Assembly: GCF_904846705.1 (NCBI RefSeq)
Contig: NZ_CAJHBS010000001.1
Coordinates: 1-64,000, forward strand
Direction: 5' to 3'
DNA length: 64,000 nt
Source of the DNA: Psychrobacter sp. Pi2-52
GTDB lineage: Bacteria > Pseudomonadota > Gammaproteobacteria > Pseudomonadales > Moraxellaceae
Part shown: positions 10,779-20,617 of the stretch, piece by piece
How positions within the stretch are numbered: position 1 is the stretch's first letter
Layout of the letters: the number at the start of each line of letters is the position of its first letter
Notes under the pieces: generated by a model
Seen by the model: only the letters and a program-made list of their open reading frames with translations
Told to the model about the DNA's origin: nothing
Database searches by the model: none
Program-made: the position numbers and the translations under genes

Positions 10779-11975
10779 ATGGCTAGTATCAGAAGTAGAT
10801 ACGGCAAGCTTGTTGTAGATTTTTACTATATGGGTATACGCTGTCGGGAGACGACAAACCTGACAGACACACCAGCGAATCGCAAGAAGCTTGAAAAAGT
10901 GATTGAGAAGATGGAAGCAGAAATCATCTTAGGACTGTTCAATTACGCTAAGTACTTTCCAAAAAGTGACAAAGCAGCACAGATGGTAGCGTTAAACGAT
11001 CGTAAGGAATGCATTAATACCGATACGCCCTCTTTTGAACAGTTTGCAGAATTATGGTTCTCTGAAAAAGAAATTGAATGGCGCGATACCTATAAGCGTA
11101 AAATAAAGGAGATTATTGATATGTACTTGATTGCTAAGTTTGGGACTAAACCCATTCATCTCATAAAAAAGACAGATGTATTAGCCTTCCGTTCATCGCT
11201 CGCCAAAGTAACGTACGGAAAAGCTAACAAACATCTGTCAGCGGCACGCATCAATTCGATCATGGTACCTTTAGGTATGATACTAAAAGAAGCAGCTAAA
11301 CGCTATAAATTTGATAATCCTTACTACGATATCAATGCGCTCAAACAGCCCAAAACAGATATTCAACCATTCACGCTGAATGAGGTTTGGACGTTTATTA
11401 ATGGTGTAAGAGCAGACTATCGCAATTATTATCTGGTACGTTTTTTCACAGGTATGCGTACGAGTGAAATTGATGGATTGACTTGGGAGAACATTGACTT
11501 TAATCGACGTGAGATTGTGATCAAACAAGCTTATGTCAAAGGCAAAATTGTTCCTCCTAAGACTCAAGAGTCTTACCGTGCGATTCAAATGTCACCTTGG
11601 GTCTACGATGCTCTGAAGGAACAGCAGGCTATCACTTATAAGCAATCTGACTATGTATTTTGCGCGCATACGGGTGAACCACTTGATTACAACAACGTGA
11701 ACAAACGTGTTTGGCACCCTACTCTTAAAATTTTGGGTCTTAAAAAGCGTAATGCTTATCAGACTCGTCATACCGCAGCAACGCTATGGTTAGCTGCTGG
11801 CGAAAGTCCTGAGTGGATTGCCAGTCAAATGGGACACTCTACGTCCAAGATGCTATTCAACACGTATAGCCGTTACGTACCGAATATGACTCGGCAGGAT
11901 GGTAGTGCATTTGAAGCATTGGTCAATCGCAGTCAGATTGCTCAAGTATCTACTGACAAGGAGACTTCACAATGA
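10779..11975 (+). CDS. Tyrosine-type site-specific integrase
   Basis: This recombinase would insert and excise island I at tRNA-Val. The N-terminus (MASIRSRYGKLVVDFYYMGIR) is an arm-type DNA-binding domain like DUF3596, followed by a SAM-like core-binding domain at about 75-180. The catalytic domain shows R227 in TGMRTSEIDGLTW, YQTRHTAATLW as the second box (Tyr in place of the usual His, common in this subfamily), GHSTSKM and the nucleophile Y363 in NTYSRY. The length of 398 residues is typical. The gene follows the AlpA-like gene, and its stop overlaps the next small gene (ATGA). Confidence 0.93.
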   Translation: MASIRSRYGKLVVDFYYMGIRCRETTNLTDTPANRKKLEKVIEKMEAEIILGLFNYAKYFPKSDKAAQMVALNDRKECINTDTPSFEQFAELWFSEKEIEWRDTYKRKIKEIIDMYLIAKFGTKPIHLIKKTDVLAFRSSLAKVTYGKANKHLSAARINSIMVPLGMILKEAAKRYKFDNPYYDINALKQPKTDIQPFTLNEVWTFINGVRADYRNYYLVRFFTGMRTSEIDGLTWENIDFNRREIVIKQAYVKGKIVPPKTQESYRAIQMSPWVYDALKEQQAITYKQSDYVFCAHTGEPLDYNNVNKRVWHPTLKILGLKKRNAYQTRHTAATLWLAAGESPEWIASQMGHSTSKMLFNTYSRYVPNMTRQDGSAFEALVNRSQIAQVSTDKETSQ

Positions 11976-12262
11976 AAATGATTGATTACGATAAGCTGCA
12001 TGCGACATTTAAACCTAGTGGCTATGTCAGTAATGGTGCAGATAATATTGCTAACTACCTTATCTGTGAGCTCTGTATTCAGTCAGGTACTGGTTTGGCT
12101 AGGTTCCTAAGTATTGCTAGTTGCTTTGATAATCATACGGCGCTGCGCATATGGGTACAGAAGCGCTTAGAAACTAATCTCGACTATGTCTTTGATGATA
12201 TGTGTAGTCAGCTACAGAGTGAGCTCTACGAGCTACTACCACAAAATGGCTATGGATACTAA
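11972..12262 (+). CDS. Hypothetical protein in the integrase operon
   Basis: I do not recognise this 96-residue acidic protein. It has no signal peptide or membrane segment. Its ATG overlaps the integrase stop, so it is translationally coupled to the integrase. It may be an accessory of the integration module or a small defence or regulatory gene. Confidence 0.65.
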   Translation: MKMIDYDKLHATFKPSGYVSNGADNIANYLICELCIQSGTGLARFLSIASCFDNHTALRIWVQKRLETNLDYVFDDMCSQLQSELYELLPQNGYGY

Positions 12263-12272
12263 GGAGGGTATT

Positions 12273-12593
12273 ATGAGCATGAACTTCGTCTTTGATTCAG
12301 CTCTAGAGAATACAGCAAAGCGTTTGTGCCATGAGTATTGGTCCTATGTGTCGCCCAGTGATTATATAGCGCATTTAGAACTGCTTTGTTATGAACACAA
12401 CACGGAGACTGATGTTTTATTTGCTACACTTGCAAAATGTCAGGTTTATTTAGATGACATACACTGTGAGTACTGTGGTCGTCCCTATCAGTTAGATGTG
12501 CCAGCAGATATACCTTATGCAAGAAGGCTGAACTCTTGGTTTTGTGAAGGATGTATTAGCTTTTCTGGTGGACAGTTTGTCCTAGATAGGTAA
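12273..12593 (+). CDS. Hypothetical zinc-ribbon-like protein
   Basis: This 106-residue protein starts at an ATG preceded by an excellent AAGGAGG site, 10 bp after the previous gene. The C-terminal half contains CEYC and CEGC pairs about 40 residues apart, consistent with one structural zinc site. No family is recognised. It is the last gene of the integrase operon, with a terminator 30 bp downstream. Confidence 0.65.
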   Translation: MSMNFVFDSALENTAKRLCHEYWSYVSPSDYIAHLELLCYEHNTETDVLFATLAKCQVYLDDIHCEYCGRPYQLDVPADIPYARRLNSWFCEGCISFSGGQFVLDR

Positions 12594-12624
12594 ATCTTGA
12601 AATAATTAGAATCAAAAAAACAAA

Positions 12625-12655
12625 AAAGCCTCAGCTTAAAGTTGGGGCTTTTTCA
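12625..12655 (+). terminator. Intrinsic terminator of the integrase operon
   Basis: AAGCCTCAGC and GTTGGGGCTT pair imperfectly around TTAAA and are followed by T residues. It can also serve the convergent minus-strand gene. Confidence 0.75.
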
Positions 12656-12695
12656 ATTTAGTCAGTTCAGCATTTTAGCTAAAATTTTTATAAGA

Positions 12696-13742
12696 TTACA
12701 CTTTACAGACTACACTAGCTTCTTTAGCCTTATCATAGACCCCGTAAGCATCTAGTCCTAAAGACTCCACATCATCAAGATATTTCTTTGTACCTTTTTC
12801 AAGTGGGTCTTTCCAATCTGGGTCATTGAGTGGATCTAAGATATCGACAACTTCGTCTCCTTGATCGATAGCTGCTTGTAGCTGCGTTGAATAAGTCTTA
12901 TCCCACATGGCCCCTACTTTCTTGCTAAGCGCCATACCTGAATTGTCATCAATAACTTGTTTCAAGTCCTCTGGCAGACCCTCATACTTAGCTTTATTCA
13001 TAGTTACCATTAAAGCAGAACTATAAAATGGCATATTAGTATGATACTTCGTCAACTCATTTAGTTTGAAAGTCTCCATAGCTTCCCACGGAAAGCTTAA
13101 TCCATCAACTACACCACGCTGTAAAGAAGTATATATATCATTGGCAGGTAGCCCCACAGGAGAAGCTCCCATACTTTCGATGATGTCACCTGCAACTGCT
13201 GAAGGCCTACGAATACGCATACCTCTCATATCCTCAGGAGTTCTGATCAATTTATTAGTACTGTGCAAGGTTCCAGGTCCTGTGGCAAACATAAAGAGCA
13301 AGTGAGAATCTTTATACTCGTCAGCAATCGTACCATTGTCATACAAGGTTTGCAGCATACAGCCTGTTTGTGTTGATGAGTTAGATAATCCTGGAAGCTC
13401 TGCAATCTGAGATAGTGGGAATCGACCACTTGTATAACCTTGTACTTGTGAGCCAATATCAATGGTTCCTTTTACAGCAGACTCATAAGCTGTATCCGCT
13501 TTACTGATAGTGGCCGAAGGATATACCTCAACTTTAAGACGCCCGCCCGAATCAGCTTCGATTTTTTTTGCCCAAGGTTCAAAAATCTCTTTATTAATAT
13601 CAGACGTTGCAGGATAGAAATGTGAGAAACGTAAAACAGTGGTCTCTTCTGAAGAAGTCGTACCATTACTAGATTGGTTTGAACAACCTAAAAGGCTCAT
13701 CGCGGCTAGCACACTTATCAGAAAAATGGGTGCTAATTTCAT
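12696..13742 (-). CDS. TRAP transporter solute-binding lipoprotein (DctP family)
   Basis: This is the extracytoplasmic substrate-binding subunit of a TRAP dicarboxylate or sugar-acid transporter. A lipobox SLLGC ends the signal peptide, so the protein is anchored rather than free in the periplasm. Family features are FSHFYPATSDINKEIFEPWA, MRGMRIRRPS (with the arginine that pairs with a substrate carboxylate), ADIYTSLQRGVVDG-like NDIYTSLQRGVVDGL, and MVTMNKAKYEGLP. The length of 348 residues is normal. I start at the ATG at 13742, behind GGAATT. No DctQ or DctM gene is in the window, so it is an orphan receptor. It is divergent from the dehydrogenase/lactonase pair. Confidence 0.88.
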   Translation of the reverse strand: MKLAPIFLISVLAAMSLLGCSNQSSNGTTSSEETTVLRFSHFYPATSDINKEIFEPWAKKIEADSGGRLKVEVYPSATISKADTAYESAVKGTIDIGSQVQGYTSGRFPLSQIAELPGLSNSSTQTGCMLQTLYDNGTIADEYKDSHLLFMFATGPGTLHSTNKLIRTPEDMRGMRIRRPSAVAGDIIESMGASPVGLPANDIYTSLQRGVVDGLSFPWEAMETFKLNELTKYHTNMPFYSSALMVTMNKAKYEGLPEDLKQVIDDNSGMALSKKVGAMWDKTYSTQLQAAIDQGDEVVDILDPLNDPDWKDPLEKGTKKYLDDVESLGLDAYGVYDKAKEASVVCKV

Positions 13743-13748
13743 TATCAA

Positions 13749-14232
13749 TTCCTTTTGATAGTAGTCATAAGTTCATTGATTTAACTTATGTTTTTATAGT
13801 ATTTGACAGGTAAGTTAAATACACCATTAGTAGTGGTTATAAATAATTAGGTCAATATATACTTAACGTACAACTGAACACTCATCTGAAATTAGCAACT
13901 AAAGTGATAGCTGTCAAATCATTTAATGACTATTCTCTAATATTTATGATAATGTAATACCTTACAAACATCGGCTAGTTAAGCATGCTAATAAATTCAG
14001 ATATTGCTTACTTTTCTGGTACCTAGAATCTTTTAATACGTTTTTTTGCAGCTCACTGCACACTGCTTTTGTAAAAAATGTATTGAAAGTAAAAATGTTA
14101 ATAAGGTAAGTAGTTACCTAATACGCTTGAAAAGCATTGACGCCTTATAAGAGTCTAATCAATATAAAAGCACTCTTACTTTTGCATCGTTTGTTCTCAA
14201 CAAGTGAGTATATATATACAAGGAAGAACAAA
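13749..14232. other. Divergent intergenic region between TRAP receptor and alcohol dehydrogenase
   Basis: This is AT-rich with no convincing gene. It should contain the promoters of both divergent transcripts. The upstream in-frame extension of the dehydrogenase (from 14137) lacks a ribosome-binding site and is probably not translated. Confidence 0.5.
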
Positions 14233-15396
14233 ATGACAGGGATTGAATTTTATACTAATGGTCATATTGTCAGCGAAGCTGACAGCATGCGCCAAAAGCT
14301 AGGTGTTTTAGCAAAACAATATTCTGCAACATCAGCCATCATTATTACAGATGCTGGTATCTCCGAACTAGGCTATGTCGATATCGCCCAGCAGGCCTTA
14401 CAGGAAGCCGGTGTTAATGTCGTTGTGTTCGATAGTGTCGTTGCAGACCCGCCCATTGAAATTGTTGAAAGCGCTATTGGGCTTGCAAGAGACAATCAAT
14501 GTGACTTGATCATTGGCTTAGGGGGCGGAAGCTCTATTGATACAGCGAAGATTGTCGCTTTATATCCAAACGACTTTCAGTCCGTTAATGATATTTTAGA
14601 TAGAGATATTAGTGGGTTCAAAAAACTGCCGCTATTTGCCATACCGACCACTGCTGGTACGGGCGCAGAGTCTACCTTTGTCTCCGTGATTACCGCAAAA
14701 GATGGCAGTAAAAAAGCTATTTATACTCCTAAAATCCTACCTGACGTCGCCATTTTAGATGCAACATTAACACTAAAATTACCCCGTCATATCACTGCAG
14801 CAACTGCGCTTGATGCTATGGTGCATTGTATTGAAGCCTACACGAGTCGTACTAAAAAGAATCCTATTTCAGATGCATTAGCCCTAAAAGGCTTACAAAT
14901 GCTTTGGAATAATTTTGAAAAAGTGTTAAACCAAGGTGACGATATTGATGCTCGTGCCGATATGCTGTTAGGTTCTACGTTAGCAGGCATCGCCTTCGTC
15001 AATGCCTCTGTAGCCGCTGTTCACGGGCTCTCCTACCCGCTTAGTATTAACTTCCACATTCCACATGGACATGCTAATGCACTCGTCATGTGCGGTGTTT
15101 TTACATTTAACTTATCAGAAGCTGCTCCTCTATACGCAGAGCTTGCTCGTGCTGTCATGCCTACTCAAACAGCTGGAATGACAGATTTAGACGCAGCGAC
15201 TTCATTTATTAGTCAACTAAAAATATTTTTGGAAAACAGTGGTCTCAAATACCGTTTAAGTGAACTAGATATTACAAAGAACGATATTCCTGCTCTAGCC
15301 GACATAGTTATCAATACCTATGCGCGACTAATTGCCACCAATCCCAAAGATATGACTTTAGAGGAAGTCACTGCAATATATGAAGAAATAGCCTGA
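14233..15396 (+). CDS. Iron-containing alcohol dehydrogenase (group III)
   Basis: This NAD(P)-dependent dehydrogenase of the Fe-ADH family has 387 residues from the ATG at 14233, preceded by AAGGAAG. Visible features are the dinucleotide-binding GLGGGSSIDTAK, the PTTAGTGAES stretch, and metal ligands in TALDAMVHCIEAYTS and HGLSYPLSINFHIPHGHAN. The substrate cannot be fixed from the sequence; short-chain alcohols, lactaldehyde or hydroxy-acids are possible. With the SMP-30 lactonase 50 bp downstream and the TRAP receptor divergent, a sugar-acid or lactone catabolic role is plausible but inferred. Confidence 0.9.
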   Translation: MTGIEFYTNGHIVSEADSMRQKLGVLAKQYSATSAIIITDAGISELGYVDIAQQALQEAGVNVVVFDSVVADPPIEIVESAIGLARDNQCDLIIGLGGGSSIDTAKIVALYPNDFQSVNDILDRDISGFKKLPLFAIPTTAGTGAESTFVSVITAKDGSKKAIYTPKILPDVAILDATLTLKLPRHITAATALDAMVHCIEAYTSRTKKNPISDALALKGLQMLWNNFEKVLNQGDDIDARADMLLGSTLAGIAFVNASVAAVHGLSYPLSINFHIPHGHANALVMCGVFTFNLSEAAPLYAELARAVMPTQTAGMTDLDAATSFISQLKIFLENSGLKYRLSELDITKNDIPALADIVINTYARLIATNPKDMTLEEVTAIYEEIA

Positions 15397-15445
15397 TAAG
15401 AAATATTGTTTAAATAATTTTGTCTATCAATCAAGGAAGATGATT

Positions 15446-16345
15446 ATGTCGAAATATGAAATAGAAGTTGCCGTTGATGACTTTCACTATTTAGAAGGGC
15501 CTCGCTGGTATCAAAATGCGCTGTGGTTTGTCGATTTCTATACTCAAGGCGTTTATCGGGTCAACGATGAAGGAATAGCGGAGAAAATCATCCATGTTGA
15601 ACATCAACCTTCCGGTTTAGGATGGTTGCCTGATGGGCGTCTGCTGGTTGTATCGATGAAAGACCGCAAAGTCTTGCGACTAGAAAATGATGGTAACTTG
15701 GTCGTTCACGCTGATATCTGGGAGCATTGCGGTGGTCATGCCAATGACATGGTGGTTTCAGTCAATGGTAATGCTTATGTCGGCAACTTTGGTTTTGATT
15801 TGATGGGTGGCGCTGACCATGAAAACACAGGGCTTGTATTGGTTAAGCCTGATGGCAGCTCAAAGGTTGTTGCTGAAGGATTAGCATTTCCAAATGGTAT
15901 GGTTATCTCTGCAGACCAGAAAACATTGATCGTTAACGAGCTATTTGGGAACAAAGTTACGCAGTTTGATATCAAAGAAGATGGTAGCCTCGGAGACAAG
16001 CGTGATTTTGCTAATTTTGGAGAATTAGGTGATGAGCCAAATCTGGGTCTACGTATAGAAAATGCCAGCATATTACCTGATGGTTTGGCTTTGGATGCCG
16101 AGGGTGCTGTGTGGATCGCAGATACCATAAACCAGCGAGCGGTACGCATAGCAGAGGGTGGTGAAATTTTAGAAACTATCGATACTGCACCTGATGGTAT
16201 CTTTGCGGTTACTCTTGGTGGACATGATGGTAAGACATTATTTATGTGCGCGGCGCCAGACTGGGATGAGGCCTCTCGCAAGGTAGAAACCAAAGGACGT
16301 ATGTTAGCTGTGCAAGTGAAAGTGGGGCATGCAGGTACGCCATAG
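15446..16345 (+). CDS. SMP-30/gluconolactonase family hydrolase
   Basis: This calcium-dependent six-bladed beta-propeller lactonase has 299 residues. The N-terminus (FHYLEGPRWYQNALWFVD) carries the metal-ligand glutamate in EGPRW. Asn and Asp ligands lie in the later blades: GHANDMVVSVNGNAYVGNFG, AFPNGMVISAD and PDGLALDAEGAVWIAD. The ATG at 15446 is better spaced from AAGGAAG than the ATG six bases earlier. It forms an operon with the Fe-ADH, probably opening a sugar lactone. The natural lactone is unknown. Confidence 0.9.
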   Translation: MSKYEIEVAVDDFHYLEGPRWYQNALWFVDFYTQGVYRVNDEGIAEKIIHVEHQPSGLGWLPDGRLLVVSMKDRKVLRLENDGNLVVHADIWEHCGGHANDMVVSVNGNAYVGNFGFDLMGGADHENTGLVLVKPDGSSKVVAEGLAFPNGMVISADQKTLIVNELFGNKVTQFDIKEDGSLGDKRDFANFGELGDEPNLGLRIENASILPDGLALDAEGAVWIADTINQRAVRIAEGGEILETIDTAPDGIFAVTLGGHDGKTLFMCAAPDWDEASRKVETKGRMLAVQVKVGHAGTP

Positions 16346-16371
16346 TTAAAAAGCGTTTCAGAACTGAACTT

Positions 16372-16400
16372 AAAATAACCCGCCTGACGCGGGTTATTTT
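16372..16400 (+). terminator. Bidirectional terminator
   Basis: AAAATAACCCGC and GCGGGTTATTTT are almost perfectly complementary, with A residues before and T residues after. It separates the catabolic pair from the convergent defence operon. Confidence 0.9.
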
Positions 16401-16464
16401 AGTTGATAGCTAGCTACTTTTTTGAAGGTGGTTTTTATGTTAATTGCGATAAAGGTATTATGAT

Positions 16465-17289
16465 TTACTCATTCAAATAAAGCTCAGCCATCTCATCAAG
16501 CCTCGCTTTTACCTCTTGCCAGTTCGGCATTACTTGCGTTAATAAGCGCCAAAATTGCTCGCTATGATTATGCTCAGCTATATGACATAGCTCATGCAAT
16601 ATTACATAATCAATGCATTCCTTTGGTGCTTTTACTAAGTGCTGATTAAGTATTAGATTGCCTTTAGTAGAGCAGCTGCCCCATTGCTTCTTCATAACTA
16701 GCAATCTGAAAGCTGGTATGTCAGTTACCCACGCTGCTTTAGGTAATACTGTCTCTAGGCGTTCTATAAAGATAAGCTTGGCTTTATTTTTATACCATTC
16801 ATCAATAAGACGTTTAACTAAGACAGCTCGTTCTTCAGTGTCCAACTCAGAATCACTTTGAGATAGTTCTACATTCAGCTTACCGCAACTAAGCTTCACC
16901 CTGCTGTGTATCTCATCAGCAGCTGCTGCATTAGTTACCACTTTTAACACATAACGACGACCCAGATAAAATTGGGTCTCACCGCTAACATAACGCTTAG
17001 GCAATACATGATCTTGTTGTTTGGCAAAGTCCTGTAGGCTTTGCCATATCCAGCGCGCACGCTTCATCATGGCATCATAAATCATCTCATCAGTCGCATC
17101 GACAGGTGCGGTGGCAACCACACGCTGATCAGGATGTACTTTAATGATCACTTTTCGAGGCTTAGCCTTTTTAGCAATCAGCTTGTCGCTTTCAGGTTTC
17201 TTTATCTTTTCTTTATAAGTTACTTCTTTACGCACGACTTCATAATCAATCTTATCTTGACCATAATAAAATACGCCATTCTCAGTCAT
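16465..17289 (-). CDS. YgjP-like M48 zinc metallopeptidase (DUF45)
   Basis: It contains the zinc motif HELCH in VILHELCHIAEHNHSEQFW, preceded by KKQWGSCSTKGNLILN, both diagnostic of the YgjP/WLM-like family. These genes are often the last member of type I restriction-modification operons. Here it follows hsdR by 28 bp on the same strand. The 274 residues include a lysine-rich N-terminal segment before the beta-rich domain. Its biochemical role in RM loci is not established to my knowledge. Confidence 0.87.
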   Translation of the reverse strand: MTENGVFYYGQDKIDYEVVRKEVTYKEKIKKPESDKLIAKKAKPRKVIIKVHPDQRVVATAPVDATDEMIYDAMMKRARWIWQSLQDFAKQQDHVLPKRYVSGETQFYLGRRYVLKVVTNAAAADEIHSRVKLSCGKLNVELSQSDSELDTEERAVLVKRLIDEWYKNKAKLIFIERLETVLPKAAWVTDIPAFRLLVMKKQWGSCSTKGNLILNQHLVKAPKECIDYVILHELCHIAEHNHSEQFWRLLTQVMPNWQEVKARLDEMAELYLNE

Positions 17290-17317
17290 TACCTACTACC
17301 CTCTTACTGCTCTTAGC

Positions 17318-20300
17318 CTACTTGTCTCTTGAAAGTCCAAGTCGGGTAATCTTTAGCACTTCTTCGATGAGTTGTTGCGCTTTATCGATACCCAAATCCA
17401 TAAATAACATCGGTAGCAATTTGACACTAATAGCATTCTCAATTTCTGCTGGATTGATAGAATACTCAGCCACTGCTGTCTTAACGATCTTATCAATCTC
17501 AAAAGCGTAAGCGACTAGCTTGTCGTTATCTAGCTCTTTGTCTGCTAAGAAATCAGCATCAAATAAATGCTTAAACAAACCAAAGTACGCCTGAGGATGT
17601 TTGTTTAACTTACCACTATCATCGATAAACGCATTTGGCACATCAGCGACATCACGGTCTTTGACGGCTTGCTCAAAGTCAGCAAACATCATGTACTGCT
17701 TCACGGGTGCATCGAACATGGCTTTAGCATCAGCAATCGCTTGCTTAAGCAATTTAGAAAAATACTCTTGAGCATAAGGATCATCAGCCAGATCTTGTTC
17801 AATCATCTTAGTGACACGACCAGTGATTTTATCGGTTTGGTTGCGCGCTTCATCATCGCTTAATTCTTCAGGCTTAACATCCTTACCTAAGTTGCCAACC
17901 AAGTAAGCACCTTTTGCCTCACGAACTTCAAGCCCTGCAATGTGCTTATCAAGTAAGCTGCGAATATCCGCTTCATACTCATCGTAATCGATGGTTTCAT
18001 CAGCATCCTCGCGTACTTGCTTACGTAGATTGATAAAGGCTTTTAGATCGGCTTTGTAGCGATCACGCTTGCTATCGAATGATTTGTCTTCAAAGAAAGA
18101 CGCCGATTGCAACGCAATTTTCATCGCGTTAGAAAATGCCGTTAAAGCCGCATAGAAATCATCACGTTCTTTGAGCTTGGTATCGACTACTCTGCCGTCG
18201 ATCTCTTGCATCTTAGGTGCTAGCACTTGTCTTAGCGCCTGTCCGTCTTGCTTGTTTTTCACTGATGAGAATATTGCCCACAGCTCGCTATGCAGTCTTG
18301 GTAGCTGCTTATACTCGGTATCCATCGCGTTATACAGACCCTTAAGGTCTTCGATATCAAAGCCACCTTGCGTACGTTCTGCTAAGTCTTGGTATTTCTC
18401 AATGGTAATATCTAGCTCTTTTAGGATGCCACGATAATCAATCAGATAACCAAAGCGTTTCTTCTCGTGCAAGCGGTTTACCCGTGCAATCGCCTGAATC
18501 AAGTTATGCTGCTTTAAGGGCTTATCAATATACAGCACGGTATTCTTTGGCTCATCAAATCCCGTTAGTAGCTTATCAACGACAATCATAATGTCAGGGC
18601 CATCATCTTGACTAAAGGCTTCTATGATGGCTTTGGTATAGGCCTTTTCGTCACCGCCATACTCTTTGGCGACATTGGCTTGCCACCAGTTCTGAACGAT
18701 GTCTTTTGACTCGCCATCGACGGTGTCATGCCCCTCACGGGTATCCGGTGGCGACATGGCAACCACTGAGGTCACTTTGCCAATCTTATCTAATGCCATT
18801 TTATAACGGATAGCTGAGGCTTTAGAGTCACAAGCCAACTGACCTTTTAGATGCTGCTGTTTAAAATTTTGGAAGTGATCAGAGATGTCATGAGCGATCA
18901 GCTCAATACGACCTTCAACCTGATAGATTTGACCTTTTTGTGAGAACTTACGTTTGAGATCGGTTTTTTGATCATCAGTAAGCTTTTGGGTGATACGGTC
19001 AAACCAAGCATCAATCGCTTGGTCATTAGTATTCAATTCAGGGATACGCTCTTCGTATAACAGTGGCGTGACGGTTTTATCTTTGACTGCTTGCTGCATG
19101 GTATAAGAGTGAATAATGCTACCGAATTTATTCTCAGTCTTATCATCCTTAAGCAATGGCGTACCTGTAAAGGCAATGAAGGCTGCGTTTGGCAGTGCTT
19201 GTGCCATGCGAATATTATTCTCACCGTTTTGGCTACGGTGACCTTCATCGACCATGACGATGATATTTGGGCTGTCGTTATAGCATTCATCATACTTAAC
19301 GGCTGAGCCAAACTTATTAATGATAGAGAAGATAACGCGCTCGTTACCGTGACCGATTTGCTGCGCTAGACGGCGACCGGAAGTTGCCATGGCATCGGAT
19401 TTATCGCGATCGGATAATACGCCACCAGAAGCAAAGGTTTGACTAAGCTGAGTTTCTAGATCAACACGGTCGGTGACCACAATGACACGGCACTTGGCGA
19501 GTTCTTCTAACCAAATAAGTGCTTTGGAGAAGAATACCATCGTGAAAGATTTACCACTGCCTGTGGTATGCCAAATGACACCGCCCTCACGACTACCCTT
19601 CTCGTCAAAGGTACTGATACGTTCAATCAAGGCTTTGATACCAAAGACTTGCTGATAACGAGCAACAATTTTGCCAGCCTTTTTATCAAACAAAGTAAAC
19701 ATGCGTGTCATTTCAAGCAGACGCTCAGGCTGTAAAAGGCTGATGATTAAGCGGTCTTGGTCGGTGACAGCTAGATCACCGCCATCAACTAATGACTGAT
19801 ATTCATCTTTGATAGAGGTAGGACGATCACCAAACAAGTTATCAATCTGCTCATCACTGAGCGCTTGATTTTTTAAACGATGAAACTCAAGCTCAGAGAT
19901 CTCTTCTTCGACCCATTTTGCCCAAAACTTCTCAGGCGTACCGCAGGTAGCATACAGACCGTCATTACCATTAACCGCTAATAATAACTGGCTATAGGCA
20001 AATAGATGCGGAATTTCTTTTGGCTTTTGATTACGGATATGCTGGGACACCGCTTGGGCATTGGTCGATTGCCACTCTCTACTCGAGTCAGGACGTTTGG
20101 CTTCGATCACTGCCAGCGGTAGACCATTCACAAAGCAGACGATATCAGGTCTACGACTACTCGTACCCTCACTATTGAGTACCACCAGCTCTTCGGTAAC
20201 GTGAAAGCTATTATTATCGATGTTATTCCAATCTATCAGAGCGATAGTCTGCGAAGTCTTTTTACCATCGATAAACTCAGTCACGGTCACGCCATAGAGC

Positions 20301-20617
20301 ATAGCGTTATATAGCGCCTCGTTCGCAGCCTGCAAGCCTAAATTCATGGCGGGATTCAGCTCGTGCATGATTTTATCAATGGCACTGTCTGACAAATGAT
20401 GCGCCTGACCTTCAAATGTAAAAGTTTGCTTGGCTAAAAATGCACGCATGATGGGCAGTAATACGACTTGGTCAGTGGCCTTATTTGAAACCACTTTTGA
20501 GCGCATGGCACTGCATTGACTGGGTGGTATGAACTCATAGCCTAATGTTGTCAGCAAGGTTAGGGCAGGGATTTTTGAGCTGAATTCTTCGGCGAAGTTG
20601 ATACTGGGTGTATTCAT
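17318..20617 (-). CDS. hsdR: Type I restriction enzyme R subunit
   Basis: HsdR is the motor and nuclease subunit of the HsdR2M2S1 complex, which translocates and cuts unmethylated DNA. The PD-(D/E)xK nuclease lies at about residues 157-175 (RRPDIVCFVNGLPLAVIEAK). Walker A is HTTGSGKSF (about 350), the DEAD-like box is DEGHRSQ (about 453) and motif III is AFTGTPL. A superfamily-2 helicase C domain has KLLTGFDEP and QAIARVNR. The 1099 residues are full length with no interruption. The last four bases of the upstream ADP-ribosyltransferase-like gene overlap its ATG, so the two are coupled. Confidence 0.95.
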   Translation of the reverse strand: MNTPSINFAEEFSSKIPALTLLTTLGYEFIPPSQCSAMRSKVVSNKATDQVVLLPIMRAFLAKQTFTFEGQAHHLSDSAIDKIMHELNPAMNLGLQAANEALYNAMLYGVTVTEFIDGKKTSQTIALIDWNNIDNNSFHVTEELVVLNSEGTSSRRPDIVCFVNGLPLAVIEAKRPDSSREWQSTNAQAVSQHIRNQKPKEIPHLFAYSQLLLAVNGNDGLYATCGTPEKFWAKWVEEEISELEFHRLKNQALSDEQIDNLFGDRPTSIKDEYQSLVDGGDLAVTDQDRLIISLLQPERLLEMTRMFTLFDKKAGKIVARYQQVFGIKALIERISTFDEKGSREGGVIWHTTGSGKSFTMVFFSKALIWLEELAKCRVIVVTDRVDLETQLSQTFASGGVLSDRDKSDAMATSGRRLAQQIGHGNERVIFSIINKFGSAVKYDECYNDSPNIIVMVDEGHRSQNGENNIRMAQALPNAAFIAFTGTPLLKDDKTENKFGSIIHSYTMQQAVKDKTVTPLLYEERIPELNTNDQAIDAWFDRITQKLTDDQKTDLKRKFSQKGQIYQVEGRIELIAHDISDHFQNFKQQHLKGQLACDSKASAIRYKMALDKIGKVTSVVAMSPPDTREGHDTVDGESKDIVQNWWQANVAKEYGGDEKAYTKAIIEAFSQDDGPDIMIVVDKLLTGFDEPKNTVLYIDKPLKQHNLIQAIARVNRLHEKKRFGYLIDYRGILKELDITIEKYQDLAERTQGGFDIEDLKGLYNAMDTEYKQLPRLHSELWAIFSSVKNKQDGQALRQVLAPKMQEIDGRVVDTKLKERDDFYAALTAFSNAMKIALQSASFFEDKSFDSKRDRYKADLKAFINLRKQVREDADETIDYDEYEADIRSLLDKHIAGLEVREAKGAYLVGNLGKDVKPEELSDDEARNQTDKITGRVTKMIEQDLADDPYAQEYFSKLLKQAIADAKAMFDAPVKQYMMFADFEQAVKDRDVADVPNAFIDDSGKLNKHPQAYFGLFKHLFDADFLADKELDNDKLVAYAFEIDKIVKTAVAEYSINPAEIENAISVKLLPMLFMDLGIDKAQQLIEEVLKITRLGLSRDK

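Noticed and set aside
14137..14232. Longer N-terminus of the iron alcohol dehydrogenase
   Set aside because: The extra 32 residues are unlike the family and no ribosome-binding site precedes them. The ATG at 14233 has AAGGAAG at proper spacing.
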